Shown here: positions 39,177 to 48,364 of the stretch, piece by piece
Numbering within the stretch: position 1 is the first letter of the stretch
How the letters are laid out: each line of letters begins with the position of its first letter
Assembly (NCBI RefSeq): GCF_027530345.1
Contig: NZ_JAPZQK010000008.1
Coordinates: forward strand, 1 to 64,000
Length of the DNA stretch: 64,000 bases
Direction of reading: 5' to 3'
Origin: Silanimonas sp.
Lineage (GTDB): Bacteria; Pseudomonadota; Gammaproteobacteria; Xanthomonadales; Xanthomonadaceae
The notes under the pieces: model-generated
Told to the model about the DNA's origin: nothing
Databases searched by the model: none
The model's input: the letters and a program-made list of their open reading frames with translations, nothing else
Made by a program: the position numbers and the translations under genes

Positions 39177-40309
39177 TGGCCACACCCCCCGCTGCCAATC
39201 TCCCGTGGGACACCTTGCGCCTGCGCTGGGCGGCCAGCCCCGTGCCGGCCGCCTTGTCGCGCTGGTGGGAGGACCTGCTCGACCTTCTCCCGCCCTCGCT
39301 GGCCCGACTGTGGTTCCCACCGGTGCGCCGCCTGTGGCTGCGTTGGGAGGGCGATGCCCTCCACCCCACCGAAGAGGCCGGCCGCGAGCGCGTGGCCCTG
39401 CCCGCGGTGCCGTTGGCCGACGGCGAAGGCGCGGCGCTGATCGCCGCCAGCCTCGATCGCCGCGGCGTGGACGGCGAACTCTGGCTCGCCCTGCCGGCCT
39501 CGCAGGCGCTCGTGCGCACGCTGTCGCTCCCGCTGGCCGCCGAGCCGCAGCTCGAGGGCGTGCTGCGCCACGAGATCGATCGCCAGACGCCCTTCAGCGC
39601 CGACCAGGTCGTGCACGCCGCGCAGGTGCTGTCGCGCCATCCTGCCGAAGGGCAGCTGCGTGCCGAGCTGGTGGTCGTGCCGAAGGCCACGCTGGACGCC
39701 GCGCTGGCGGCCCTCGGCCCGCTGGCGGCGCGCCTCTCCGGGGTGGACATCGATGACGCCGCGCACCGCGCCGGACGCCGTCGCAATGTGCTTCCACTTG
39801 CGCAGCGCGTGCAGCGCACCGACCGCGATGCCCGGGTACGCATTTCGGTGATCGCGGTCGCGGCACTCGCCCTGCTGGCCACCGGGTTCGTCACGCTCGG
39901 CAACCGCGAGCGCGCGCTGGCGGCGCTCGAAGCGCAGCGTGACGCAGCCTTCGAGACGGCCCGCGAAGCCCGCGCCCTGCGCCTGCAACTGGACGGGGCG
40001 GCGAGCGCCGCGAACTTCCTCGCCGAGCAGCGGCAGAAGCGCCCCACGATGCTGGAGGTGCTCGACGACCTGACGCGCCGCCTGCCCGACGATGTCTACC
40101 TGCAGCGCTTCTCCGTGGAGCAGGACCGCGTGACGATCAGCGGGGCGGCGCGCTCCGCCGGCAGCATCGTCGCCACGCTGCAGGGCTCGCCCTACCTGAA
40201 GGGCCCGGCGCTGGCCGGCGCCGTGCAGCAGGACCGCAGCACCGGCCGCGACGGCTTCACCGTCGTCGCCGAACTCGTGCCGGGAGGTCGCGATGCGCCG
40301 CAGCCTTGA
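39176..40309 (+). CDS. gspL: Type II secretion protein GspL
   Basis: A 377-residue bitopic protein with a cytoplasmic actin-like domain (about 60-220), one membrane helix (about 222-242, VIAVAALALLATGFV) and a periplasmic ferredoxin-like domain. It recruits GspE to the membrane and pairs with GspM. LRHEIDRQTPFSADQVVHA is a PilM/GspL-type segment. Its 3' end overlaps gspM by 17 bases. Confidence 0.88.
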   Translation: MATPPAANLPWDTLRLRWAASPVPAALSRWWEDLLDLLPPSLARLWFPPVRRLWLRWEGDALHPTEEAGRERVALPAVPLADGEGAALIAASLDRRGVDGELWLALPASQALVRTLSLPLAAEPQLEGVLRHEIDRQTPFSADQVVHAAQVLSRHPAEGQLRAELVVVPKATLDAALAALGPLAARLSGVDIDDAAHRAGRRRNVLPLAQRVQRTDRDARVRISVIAVAALALLATGFVTLGNRERALAALEAQRDAAFETAREARALRLQLDGAASAANFLAEQRQKRPTMLEVLDDLTRRLPDDVYLQRFSVEQDRVTISGAARSAGSIVATLQGSPYLKGPALAGAVQQDRSTGRDGFTVVAELVPGGRDAPQP

Positions 40310-40904
40310 GCGCTTCCGCCCGCTGCTCTGGCTCGGCATCGTCGCGGTGCTGGGCTATGGCCTGCTCGTGCACTGGTGGTGGACGGCGCCCATGCTGGCG
40401 CTGGGCGACCAGATCGCCGACGTGCGCGACGAGGAACTCGGCCTGCGCATGGAAGGCGAGCAGATCCCGCAACTGCAGGCGCGCCTGGCCGAGGTGCGCG
40501 CGGCGGAAGCAGCGAACCCCGGCTTCCTCGCCGAGCCGAACAAGGACCTCGCCGCCGCGGCGCTGGTGCAGCGGCTGGAATCCGAAGTGCGCCGCGTGGC
40601 GCCGAACCCGCTGGCTTGCGAGATCACGTCCCGCACGCCGCTCGAAGCGCAGAGCAGCGACCCCTACCCGCGCGTGACGATGCAGGTGCGCCTGCGCTGC
40701 GACGCGGCGATGCTCGGCGCGTTGCTGCACGGGCTGGAAAGCGGCAGCCCGCAGCTGTTCATCGACAATCTCGCCTTCAACAGCATGGCCGCGTACTTCG
40801 GCGCGGGGCAGGGTGCCACCGACAGCCGCGTGGACGCGGTGTTCGACCTTTACGGCTACCTGCGCCCGACCGCGCCGGTGCAGGAGGGCGACCCGAATGC
40901 TTGA
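40293..40904 (+). CDS. gspM: Type II secretion protein GspM
   Basis: A 203-residue bitopic inner-membrane protein with one helix near the N-terminus (LLWLGIVAVLGYGLLVHWWW) and a periplasmic domain with a coiled coil (about 45-80). It stabilises GspL. Position L-M-N-D matches Xps operons; the sequence alone is not diagnostic. Confidence 0.85.
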   Translation: MRRSLERFRPLLWLGIVAVLGYGLLVHWWWTAPMLALGDQIADVRDEELGLRMEGEQIPQLQARLAEVRAAEAANPGFLAEPNKDLAAAALVQRLESEVRRVAPNPLACEITSRTPLEAQSSDPYPRVTMQVRLRCDAAMLGALLHGLESGSPQLFIDNLAFNSMAAYFGAGQGATDSRVDAVFDLYGYLRPTAPVQEGDPNA

Positions 40905-41646
40905 GGCCCTGCGTCCCGCCACGTGGTTGTCCGGCGCCGTGGCCGCCTGGTGCGTCGGCCTGCTGCTGCTTGCTTTCGCCGGGCTCGGCGGGCGCGTCGG
41001 TCCGCATCCCGGCGACCCGGCGCTCGGCCCGCCCATCCCCGAGCTGCGCTTCAGCGAGAACGCGCCGCGCCTCGGCGCCGCCACCGACTACCTCGCGGTG
41101 GGCGATCGGCCGCTGTTCAATCCGGACCGCCGCCCCGCGCCGGTGGCCATCGCCAACACCGAGCAGCAGGCGCCGTTCAACGGCGTGCTCACCTCGGTGC
41201 TGATCACCGACACGTTGCGCATGGCCATCTTCAGCGAGGAGAACGGCCAGGTGAGCAAGCGCGTGCGCCTCGGCGACACCGTGCCCGGCACCAGCTGGCG
41301 CCTGTCGACGCTGGAACCGCGCCGCGCCGTGCTCGAGGGCCCCGAAGGCCAGCGTGTGCTCGACCTGCGCGTTTTCGACGGGCAAGGCGGCGCCGCGCCG
41401 ACGCCCGTGGCCGCCATCGTCGAGGACAAGCCGGACAGCCCCGGCGCTCCGGCGGCCGCGGGCCAGCCCGGCGCGTCGAACCCGCCCAGCCTCGTTCAGC
41501 AGGCATCGCAGGCCGAGGCCGAATCGCAGCGCAGTGCCGCCGACCAGGCGCAGATCGACGCCATCCGCGCCCGCATCGAAGCGCGCCGCGCCCAATTGGC
41601 CGAACAGCAGGCCAAGAACAACAACGCCCCCGTTGCCGAGCAATGA
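40897..41646 (+). CDS. xpsN: Type II secretion protein XpsN (GspC-like)
   Basis: A 249-residue protein with one membrane helix (about 10-30), a periplasmic HR-like domain (about 62-155, with YLAVGDRPLFNPDRRP and RVRLGDTVPG) and a Gln/Ala-rich C-terminal tail. In Xanthomonas, XpsN takes the place of GspC, linking the inner-membrane platform to the GspD secretin. No separate GspC with a PDZ domain is in the cluster, in line with this. Overlaps gspM by eight bases and gspD by four. Confidence 0.85.
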   Translation: MLEALRPATWLSGAVAAWCVGLLLLAFAGLGGRVGPHPGDPALGPPIPELRFSENAPRLGAATDYLAVGDRPLFNPDRRPAPVAIANTEQQAPFNGVLTSVLITDTLRMAIFSEENGQVSKRVRLGDTVPGTSWRLSTLEPRRAVLEGPEGQRVLDLRVFDGQGGAAPTPVAAIVEDKPDSPGAPAAAGQPGASNPPSLVQQASQAEAESQRSAADQAQIDAIRARIEARRAQLAEQQAKNNNAPVAEQ

Positions 41647-43817
41647 ACACCATGACCACCCCGCGCCTCCTGCTCGCCGCCGCCGTGATGACGGCCCTGG
41701 CCGGCTGCGCCACCACGCCGGTGCCCGACATCGCGCGCAACCCCGACCCGGCCACGCTGCCGACCATCGCGCGCAATGCCGACGGTGAAGCCATCGGCGG
41801 CCCGTCCTCCGCGGGCGAGCCCGACATGACCCCGGGCAGCGGCATCGTCATCAACGAGTCGCTCGCCGCGCAGGCGCCACCGCAGCTGCCGGAGGGCGGC
41901 GAGGCCACCTTCAATTTCGAAGGCGAATCGCTGCATGCCGTGGTGAAGGCGGTGCTGGGCGACCTGCTGCAGCAGAACTACGTGATCGCGCCGACGGTGC
42001 AGGGCACGGTGACGCTGGCCACGCCGCGCCCGGTGAGCCCGGCGCAGGCCCTCTCGCTGCTCGAAATGGTGCTGGGCTGGAACAACGCCCGCCTCGTGTG
42101 GAGCAACGGCCGCTACGCCATCCTGCCGGCCGACCAGGCCGTGGCCGGCAATCTCTCGCCGCGCACCGGCAGCGCCGCGAACGCGCGCGGCTTCGAGCTG
42201 CGCGCCGTGCCGCTGCAGTACGTCTCGGCCACCGAGATGGAGAAGCTGCTGAAGCCCTACGTGCGCCAGGGCGCCGTGGTGCAGGCCGACGCCGCGCGCA
42301 ACCTGATCGTGCTCTCCGGCAGCCGCAGCGAGCTCGAGAACTACCTGCGCACCGTGCGCATCTTCGACGTCGATTGGCTGAAGGGCATGTCGGTCGGCGT
42401 GTTCCCGATCCAGAGCGCCGAGCCCGAGAAGATCGTCACTGCGCTGGAGCGCGTGTTCGGTGCGGAAAGCGGCACGCCGCTGGCCGGCATGTTCCGATTC
42501 CTGCCCGTGGAGGGCAGCAACTCGATCATCGTCATCACGCCGCAGCGCCAGTACCTGCAGAACGCGCGCGAGTGGATCGAGAAGCTCGACATGGCCGGCG
42601 AGGGCGCGCGGCTGTTCGTCTACGAAGTGAAGTACATGAAGGCGGGCGACCTCGCCTCGCAGCTGGGCACGGTGTTCGATGCCAGCGTGAGCAGCAGCGG
42701 CGGTTCGGGTTCGGCGTCGATTTCGCCGGGCCTGACGCCGGTGGAGCTGGGGGCCGTTTCGCGCGAGGCCGGGCAGATCTCGCAGCCGCAGCCCGCGGGT
42801 GGCGGTGGGGCCGGCCTCAGCACCGGCAGCGGCGAGTCGGGCATCGGCATCAGCGCCATCGAAGAGAGCAACGCGCTGATGGTGCGCGCCAGCCCGGCGC
42901 AGTGGGAGTCGATCCGCCGCGCCATCGAGCGGCTTGATGTGATGCCGTCGCAGGTGCACATCGAGGCGCAGGTGCTGGAGGTGACGCTGCAGGGCAACCT
43001 CAGCTACGGCGTGAACTGGTACTTCGAGAATGCGATTCCTGCCAGCCTCGCGGGTGGGCTGCGGCCCGGCCGCAGCAGCCTCGGCTTCGTGGGAGGTTCC
43101 GTGGCGCAGGATGCGGACGGCATCGCGTCGCTCGGCGCTACCTTCACGTCCAGCGATGCGGTGGCCGTAGTGAACCTGCTGGAGCGCGAATCCGACGTGC
43201 GCGTGCTGTCGACGCCCTCGCTGTTCGTGCGCAACAACGCCGAGGCCGCGCTCAACGTTGGCCAGAACCTCGCGGTCACCAGCACCAGCTTCAACCCGGG
43301 TACGGGCACCACGCCGGGCAACAACACCATCAGCAGCGTGCAGTACCTGCAAACCGGCACCAGCCTGAAGGTGAAGCCGCGCATCGGCGGCGATGGCATG
43401 GTCTTCCTCGAGATCGAGCAGGAGATCAGCTCGCCGACGGATCGACCGGACGGCGGTGGCAATCCCGACGTGAACACCAGCACGGTGACGACGGAAGCTC
43501 TCGTGCGCGATGGCGAGACGGTGATGCTGGCCGGCCTCATCCGGCAGTCGGACAACACGGGCAGCTCGGGCGTTCCGGGCCTCGCCAAGCTGCCGGTCGT
43601 TGGCGGCCTGTTCGGCACGCAGGGTCGCTCGCAGTTGCGCAGCGAAGTCGTGCTGCTGATCACGCCGCGCGTGGTGCGCACGCCGCAGCAGACGCGCACG
43701 CTCACCGACGACTACCTCGAGCGCTTCCAGGGCATGGCGCCGCTGCGCGCGCCGGGTGCGGCCCCCGCCACGCCGGTGGCGAACCCCCCGGCTGCCGAAC
43801 CGCCGCCGGGCGGCTGA
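41643..43817 (+). CDS. gspD: Type II secretion secretin GspD (XpsD)
   Basis: A 724-residue outer-membrane channel. It has a lipoprotein signal (MTALAGCATT, lipobox Cys near residue 20), periplasmic N domains (about 90-415) and the secretin core, with VPGLAKLPVVGGLFG near the C-terminus and the GSS-rich linker in between. The lipid anchor may replace a pilotin, as XpsD is itself a lipoprotein. It ends the secretion gene run; a polysaccharide exporter starts six bases later. Confidence 0.95.
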   Translation: MNTMTTPRLLLAAAVMTALAGCATTPVPDIARNPDPATLPTIARNADGEAIGGPSSAGEPDMTPGSGIVINESLAAQAPPQLPEGGEATFNFEGESLHAVVKAVLGDLLQQNYVIAPTVQGTVTLATPRPVSPAQALSLLEMVLGWNNARLVWSNGRYAILPADQAVAGNLSPRTGSAANARGFELRAVPLQYVSATEMEKLLKPYVRQGAVVQADAARNLIVLSGSRSELENYLRTVRIFDVDWLKGMSVGVFPIQSAEPEKIVTALERVFGAESGTPLAGMFRFLPVEGSNSIIVITPQRQYLQNAREWIEKLDMAGEGARLFVYEVKYMKAGDLASQLGTVFDASVSSSGGSGSASISPGLTPVELGAVSREAGQISQPQPAGGGGAGLSTGSGESGIGISAIEESNALMVRASPAQWESIRRAIERLDVMPSQVHIEAQVLEVTLQGNLSYGVNWYFENAIPASLAGGLRPGRSSLGFVGGSVAQDADGIASLGATFTSSDAVAVVNLLERESDVRVLSTPSLFVRNNAEAALNVGQNLAVTSTSFNPGTGTTPGNNTISSVQYLQTGTSLKVKPRIGGDGMVFLEIEQEISSPTDRPDGGGNPDVNTSTVTTEALVRDGETVMLAGLIRQSDNTGSSGVPGLAKLPVVGGLFGTQGRSQLRSEVVLLITPRVVRTPQQTRTLTDDYLERFQGMAPLRAPGAAPATPVANPPAAEPPPGG

Positions 43818-43823
43818 TCCGCG

Positions 43824-44597
43824 ATGCGGCTCGCCTCGGGCCCGGTGCTGCGCGAACTGCTCGCCCGCGAGTGGCGCGAGCGCTACCAGGGCAGCGTCCT
43901 CGGCGTCGCGTGGCTCGGCCTGCTGCCCTTGGCGCAGCTGGCCGTGCTGGCCTTCGTGTTCGGCACCCTGCTGCCGGCCCGCGCCTCGTCGGGCGCGTTG
44001 CCGTACCCGATGTTCCTCGCTCTCGGCCTGTTCCCGTGGCTGCTGTTCGCGAACGCGGTGAACCGCGGCGTCACCGCCTACCTCGACAACGCGGGGCTCA
44101 TCGCCCGCGTGCCGCTGCCGCCGTCGCTTTACGTGCATGCGCGCGTGCTGGGCAGCGTGATCGTCGACGGCGCCGGGCTGGTGCTGGTGCTCGGCGTCTT
44201 GGTGGCTTTCGGCCTGCGCTTCGATGCGGTCGGCGCGCTGGCCGCGCTCGGCGGCGTGGCCGTGCTGGCGGTGATCGCGCTCGCGCTGGCGCGCATCGCC
44301 GCGCTGCTGCAGGTGTTCGTCCGCGACCTCGCGGCGCTGGTCGGGCAGCTCACCGGCCTCGGGTTCTTCCTCGCGCCGGTGCTCTACGAGCGCTCGCAGC
44401 TGCCGGCCGCGACCGCCGAGGCGCTCGGCTGGAACCCGCTGGTCGCGCCGCTCGAAGCGATCCGCCACGGGCTCTCCGGCGAAGGCGTGCTGCCTTGGGC
44501 GGCCTTGGGTGTGTCGGCGTGCGTGGCCGTCGTGCTGCTCGGGCTCTCGCTCGGCTTGCAGCGACGCGCTGGCCGCCATATCGAGGATTTCCTGTGA
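43824..44597 (+). CDS. wzm: Polysaccharide ABC exporter permease, Wzm-type
   Basis: A 257-residue ABC-2 membrane protein with about six transmembrane helices, opening with EWRERYQGSVLGVAWLGLLP, a hallmark of Wzm/TagG permeases. It partners with the Wzt ATPase to move a lipid-linked O-polysaccharide across the inner membrane. It begins six bases after gspD and its stop overlaps the wzt start by four bases. Confidence 0.88.
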   Translation: MRLASGPVLRELLAREWRERYQGSVLGVAWLGLLPLAQLAVLAFVFGTLLPARASSGALPYPMFLALGLFPWLLFANAVNRGVTAYLDNAGLIARVPLPPSLYVHARVLGSVIVDGAGLVLVLGVLVAFGLRFDAVGALAALGGVAVLAVIALALARIAALLQVFVRDLAALVGQLTGLGFFLAPVLYERSQLPAATAEALGWNPLVAPLEAIRHGLSGEGVLPWAALGVSACVAVVLLGLSLGLQRRAGRHIEDFL

Positions 44598-45793
44598 GCG
44601 CCTCGGCATCGACGCCGCCGGTGACGCGCGATGCACCATTGGTGCGCGTGGAAGGCCTGTCGAAGCGCTATCCCGTCGTCGGCGCCAGCGGTGATCGTCT
44701 CAGTGCACTCGGGCGCCTGCTGCTCGGTCGTGCGCCTTTGCGCGAGGTCGAGGTGCTGTCGGGGATCGACCTCGCGATCCATCGTGGCGAGTCGCTCGGC
44801 ATCGTCGGCGAGAACGGCGCGGGCAAATCGACCTTGCTGAAGTTGATCACCGGCACGCTGACGCCGAGTACCGGCCGGGTCGTCAGTGAAGCCCGCATCG
44901 GTGCGTTGCTGGAGCTGGGCGCCGGCTTCCATCCCGAGTACAGCGGCCGCGACAACGTGCGCATGGCCGCGGCCATCCATGGTCTGGCGGGCGATGCGCT
45001 GGCGGCCAAGCTGCCCGAGATCGAAGCCTTCGCCGAGATCGGACGCTATTTCGACGAGCCGGTGAAGCACTACAGCAGCGGCATGGTGGTACGGCTCGGC
45101 TTCGCGGTGATCGCGGCGACGCGGCCCGACCTGCTGATCACCGACGAGGTGCTGGCCGTCGGCGACGAGCGCTTCCAGAAGAAGTGCATCCGCTGGATCG
45201 ACCAGTACCTCGCCGAGGGCGGCACCCTGCTGCTGGTCTCGCACAGCACCTACCACGTGCAGAAGCTTTGCCGGCACGCGATCTGGCTGAAGGACGGCCG
45301 CATCGAGGCCCAAGGCGACGCCTTCGATGTGACGCAGCGCTACCAGGCGTGGCTGGAGCAGCGCGAGGCCGTGGATCGCGCGGCCACCGCGGCCGGCGGC
45401 GATTTCCGTATCGACGCCATGGAGGTCGCGATGCACGGCATGGAATCAACCCAAGGCGGCACGATCCGCATCGCGCTGCGCGCCAGCAGCCGGCACGGCG
45501 AACGTCCGCACCTGCTGGTCGGGCTGTCGCGCATCGACGGCACGGCGATCTTCGGCACCGGCACCGAGATCGACGGCGTGGCGGCCTGGCCGATCGGCGC
45601 GGAAGGGCAGGTGGGCGCACAGCTGGTGCTCGAGGACGTGCGCCTGCAGCCCGGCGACTACCGCCTCCGCGCGCACGCGATGGACCCCGAGGCCCTGCGC
45701 GTGTTCGACACGGTGGAGCGCACCTTCAGCGTGGGCGGCGCGAGCCGCGAGTTCGGCCTGCTGCGCCTGCCACACCGCTGGGAGGCGCCATGA
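44594..45793 (+). CDS. wzt: Polysaccharide ABC exporter ATPase, Wzt-type with C-terminal sugar-binding domain
   Basis: A 399-residue ATPase: Walker A GENGAGKST at 72-80, the Wzt-type signature HYSSGMVVRLGF, Walker B LLITDEVLAVGDERFQ, and the H-loop in LLVSHS. The extra C-terminal domain (about 270-395) has the beta-rich layout of Wzt carbohydrate-binding domains that read the terminal modification of the O-chain before export. GTG start at 44594. Overlaps both neighbours by four bases. Confidence 0.9.
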   Translation: MSASASTPPVTRDAPLVRVEGLSKRYPVVGASGDRLSALGRLLLGRAPLREVEVLSGIDLAIHRGESLGIVGENGAGKSTLLKLITGTLTPSTGRVVSEARIGALLELGAGFHPEYSGRDNVRMAAAIHGLAGDALAAKLPEIEAFAEIGRYFDEPVKHYSSGMVVRLGFAVIAATRPDLLITDEVLAVGDERFQKKCIRWIDQYLAEGGTLLLVSHSTYHVQKLCRHAIWLKDGRIEAQGDAFDVTQRYQAWLEQREAVDRAATAAGGDFRIDAMEVAMHGMESTQGGTIRIALRASSRHGERPHLLVGLSRIDGTAIFGTGTEIDGVAAWPIGAEGQVGAQLVLEDVRLQPGDYRLRAHAMDPEALRVFDTVERTFSVGGASREFGLLRLPHRWEAP

Positions 45794-46656
45794 ACCCGAA
45801 AGCCGCCGCGCTGCCGGTTGTGGTCGTGCCGGTGTTCAACGCGCTCGACGAGCTGGACGCCTGCCTCGCCGCGCTGGACCGCACGCTGCCGGCTGGCGCG
45901 CGCGTGCACGTGGCGGACGACGCCTCCACCGACCCGCGCGTGCCGGCGCTGATCGCCGACTGGGTGCGACGCAGACGACTCGACGTGACGTCGGTGCGCC
46001 GCGAACGGAACCTCGGCTTCCCCGGCAACTGCAACGCCGCCTTCGCGGAGACCGGCGAGGCCGACGTGGTGTTGCTGAACTCCGACACCGAGCCGGCGGG
46101 CGACTGGCTGCTGCGCCTGGCGGCGGGCGCCGCCGCCGACCCCCGCCTCGCCAGCCTGACGCCGTGGAGCAATAACGGCGAAATCGTCTCGTACCCGAAT
46201 TTCGTTTCCCCGAACCCGCTGCCGGACGACCCCGAGCCCCTCGCCCGCGCGGCGGCGCGGCTCACGCCGCGTTACCCCACGCTGCCCACGGCCGTCGGTT
46301 TCTGCATGTACCTGCGCCGTGCGGCCCTGATGGCCGTCGGCGGCTTCGACGCCGAGACCTTCGGCAAGGGCTACGGCGAGGAGAACGACTGGTGCCTGCG
46401 CGCCGAGGGCCACGGCTGGCGGCACGCGCTTTGCGACGACGCCTACGTGGTGCATCGCGGCCACGCCTCGTTCGCGGCGACCGGCCTCGCCCCGGGGGGC
46501 GAGAACCTGCGCCGGCTCAACGCCCGCTGGCCGGGTTACAACGAGCGGATCGCCCGCTTCATCCTCGACGACCCGCTGCGGGGCGACCGCGAGCGGCTTT
46601 CCGGCGCCCTCGCTATGCTGGCGGCCGAGAGCCCGCAGGGGGACCTGTTCCGATGA
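45790..46656 (+). CDS. GT2-family glycosyltransferase
   Basis: A 288-residue GT-A enzyme: VVVVPVFNALDELDACLAAL at the N-terminus, a DDAST motif, the DxD-like NSDTEPAGDW, and GKGYGEENDWCLRAEGHGWR near the acceptor site. It probably adds a sugar during synthesis of the polymer exported by the adjacent Wzm/Wzt; the sugar cannot be predicted. Cytoplasmic, no membrane segment. Confidence 0.82.
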   Translation: MNPKAAALPVVVVPVFNALDELDACLAALDRTLPAGARVHVADDASTDPRVPALIADWVRRRRLDVTSVRRERNLGFPGNCNAAFAETGEADVVLLNSDTEPAGDWLLRLAAGAAADPRLASLTPWSNNGEIVSYPNFVSPNPLPDDPEPLARAAARLTPRYPTLPTAVGFCMYLRRAALMAVGGFDAETFGKGYGEENDWCLRAEGHGWRHALCDDAYVVHRGHASFAATGLAPGGENLRRLNARWPGYNERIARFILDDPLRGDRERLSGALAMLAAESPQGDLFR

Positions 46657-47501
46657 GCGACGCACCGCCGCCGCTGGCCTTTACTGGGGAGCGCTACCAC
46701 CCCGAGGTGCCGCGCGAGATGGCCTACGAGCACTGGCATCGCTACGCCTTCGCGATGGAGCTGGCGCGTGGTCGCCACGTGCTCGATGCCGCCAGTGGCG
46801 AGGGCTACGGTGCCGCGCTGCTGGCGCGTACGGCGACGTCGGTGGTCGGCGTCGACCTCTCGCCCGAGGCGGTCGCGCACGCGCAGTCGCGTTACGGCGG
46901 GCCGCGCTTGCGTTTCGAGCAGGGCGACGTGCTGCGCCTCGAGGGCATCGCCGATGCCAGCCTCGACCTCGTCGTCAGCTTCGAGACCTTGGAACACGTG
47001 GACGAGCACGACGCCTTGCTCGCGGCCTTCAAGCGCGTGTTGAAGCCTGAAGGCCTGCTGGTGATCTCCACGCCGGACAAGCACACCTACACCGACCTCG
47101 CCGGCCAGCAGAATCCGCACCACGTCCGCGAGCTGTACCGCGAGGAGTTCGAAGCCCTGCTGTCGCGGCACTTCGCCCGCCACCGTCTGTATGGCCAGCG
47201 CGTGGTCACGCATTCGATGCTGTGGCGTCTCGACGGCGGCACCGGGGCGATCACCACCTACACGCAGGACGGCGATGACGTGTTCGGCGGCATGCGTGCG
47301 CTGCCGATGTACCACGTGGCCGTGTGCGCCAAGCGCGGCGAGGCCCTCGCCGGCCTGCCCGCGCTGTCCTGCTTCGCCGATGCGCAGCAGAGCGTGTTCG
47401 CGCACTACCAGCAGGTCATCCGCGAGCTGATGCTCACCGATCGCTACGCCCATACCTTGCGCGAGCGGTTGCGCGCGGCTGGACTGCCGGACGGCCCTTG
47501 A
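46653..47501 (+). CDS. SAM-dependent class I methyltransferase
   Basis: A 282-residue methyltransferase with motif I VLDAASGEGYGAALLA (about 43-58), a motif II acid in GVDLSPEAVAHA and SFETLEHVDEHD. Within a Wzm/Wzt cluster it may methylate the growing or terminal sugar. Some ABC-exported O-chains are ended by a methyl group that the Wzt C-domain recognises. Substrate is inferred from position only. No kinase domain like that of WbdD is present. Confidence 0.78.
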   Translation: MSDAPPPLAFTGERYHPEVPREMAYEHWHRYAFAMELARGRHVLDAASGEGYGAALLARTATSVVGVDLSPEAVAHAQSRYGGPRLRFEQGDVLRLEGIADASLDLVVSFETLEHVDEHDALLAAFKRVLKPEGLLVISTPDKHTYTDLAGQQNPHHVRELYREEFEALLSRHFARHRLYGQRVVTHSMLWRLDGGTGAITTYTQDGDDVFGGMRALPMYHVAVCAKRGEALAGLPALSCFADAQQSVFAHYQQVIRELMLTDRYAHTLRERLRAAGLPDGP

Positions 47502-48364
47502 ACCCGAATGCCGTCGACGCTGTCGTCGTCAGCTACGACAGCGCCTCCACCATCGACGCCAGCCTGCGTGCGCTGCTCCTGCAGCCGGAGCTCGCGAGCG
47601 TGCGCGTGGTCGACAACGGCTCCCGTGACGATACGGTGCGTCGCGTCGAGGCGATGGCCGCCGGCGATCCCCGCATCGTCCTGATCCGCCAGCCCGACAA
47701 TCCCGGTTTCGCGGCCGGCTGCAATGCGGGCGCCTGTGCCGTGGCGCGCGGCGAACCGTCGCCATGGCTGCTGTTCGTGAATCCCGACCTGGAACTCCCA
47801 CCCGGCGCGCTGGCCCGGCTGCTTGCGCACGCGTCGGCAATGCCGCGGCTCGGTCTGCTGGGGGCCGATTTGCGCGATTCCGCGGGGCAGCAGGACCCGG
47901 CCGCGCGCCGTCGCGATCTCTCGCTTTCGCGGATGCTGCTCGCCGCGGGCCGGCGCGGTGCGCTCGACGTCGAACCGGACGACATGCTCGTCGTGCAGCC
48001 GGTCGACACCTGCTCGGGCGCGCTGATGCTTGTTCCACGCGCGGCGTTCGATGCCGTCGGCGGCTGGGATGCGGGCTACCGTCTGCACGTCGAGGACCTC
48101 GATTTCTGCCGGCGCCTGCGCGCTGCCGGCTTCGTCGTGGCGGTGGCCAACGACGTGCCGGTGCTGCACCACCGTGGCGTATCGAGCCGTGCCCGGCCGT
48201 TCTTCGTCGAATGGCACAAGCATCGCGGGCTGTGGCGCTACTGGTGGCGCTTCGAAGCCCGCGGCGCGACGGCCCTGCTGGCGCCGCTGGTGCTGGCGGC
48301 GCTTGCGGCGCGGCTGCTGTTCTTGGCGTGGCCGGTGGCTGCGCTTCGTCTCGCTCAGCGGTAG
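47498..48364 (+). CDS. GT2-family glycosyltransferase (rhamnosyltransferase-like)
   Basis: A 288-residue GT-A enzyme: [28 protein letters not shown], the [12 protein letters not shown] block, NPDLEL (DxD position) and [20 protein letters not shown]. The last 30 residues are hydrophobic and may anchor it at the membrane. The motif set resembles rhamnosyl transferases of GT2, not proven. TTG start at 47498 overlaps the previous stop. Its end overlaps the pyrF end by 10 bases. Confidence 0.82.
   Translation: MNPNAVDAVVVSYDSASTIDASLRALLLQPELASVRVVDNGSRDDTVRRVEAMAAGDPRIVLIRQPDNPGFAAGCNAGACAVARGEPSPWLLFVNPDLELPPGALARLLAHASAMPRLGLLGADLRDSAGQQDPAARRRDLSLSRMLLAAGRRGALDVEPDDMLVVQPVDTCSGALMLVPRAAFDAVGGWDAGYRLHVEDLDFCRRLRAAGFVVAVANDVPVLHHRGVSSRARPFFVEWHKHRGLWRYWWRFEARGATALLAPLVLAALAARLLFLAWPVAALRLAQR

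Noticed and set aside
41496-44639. 1047-residue minus-strand open frame opposite gspD and wzm
   Set aside because: Antisense to two well-recognised genes; low-complexity composition, no motif.
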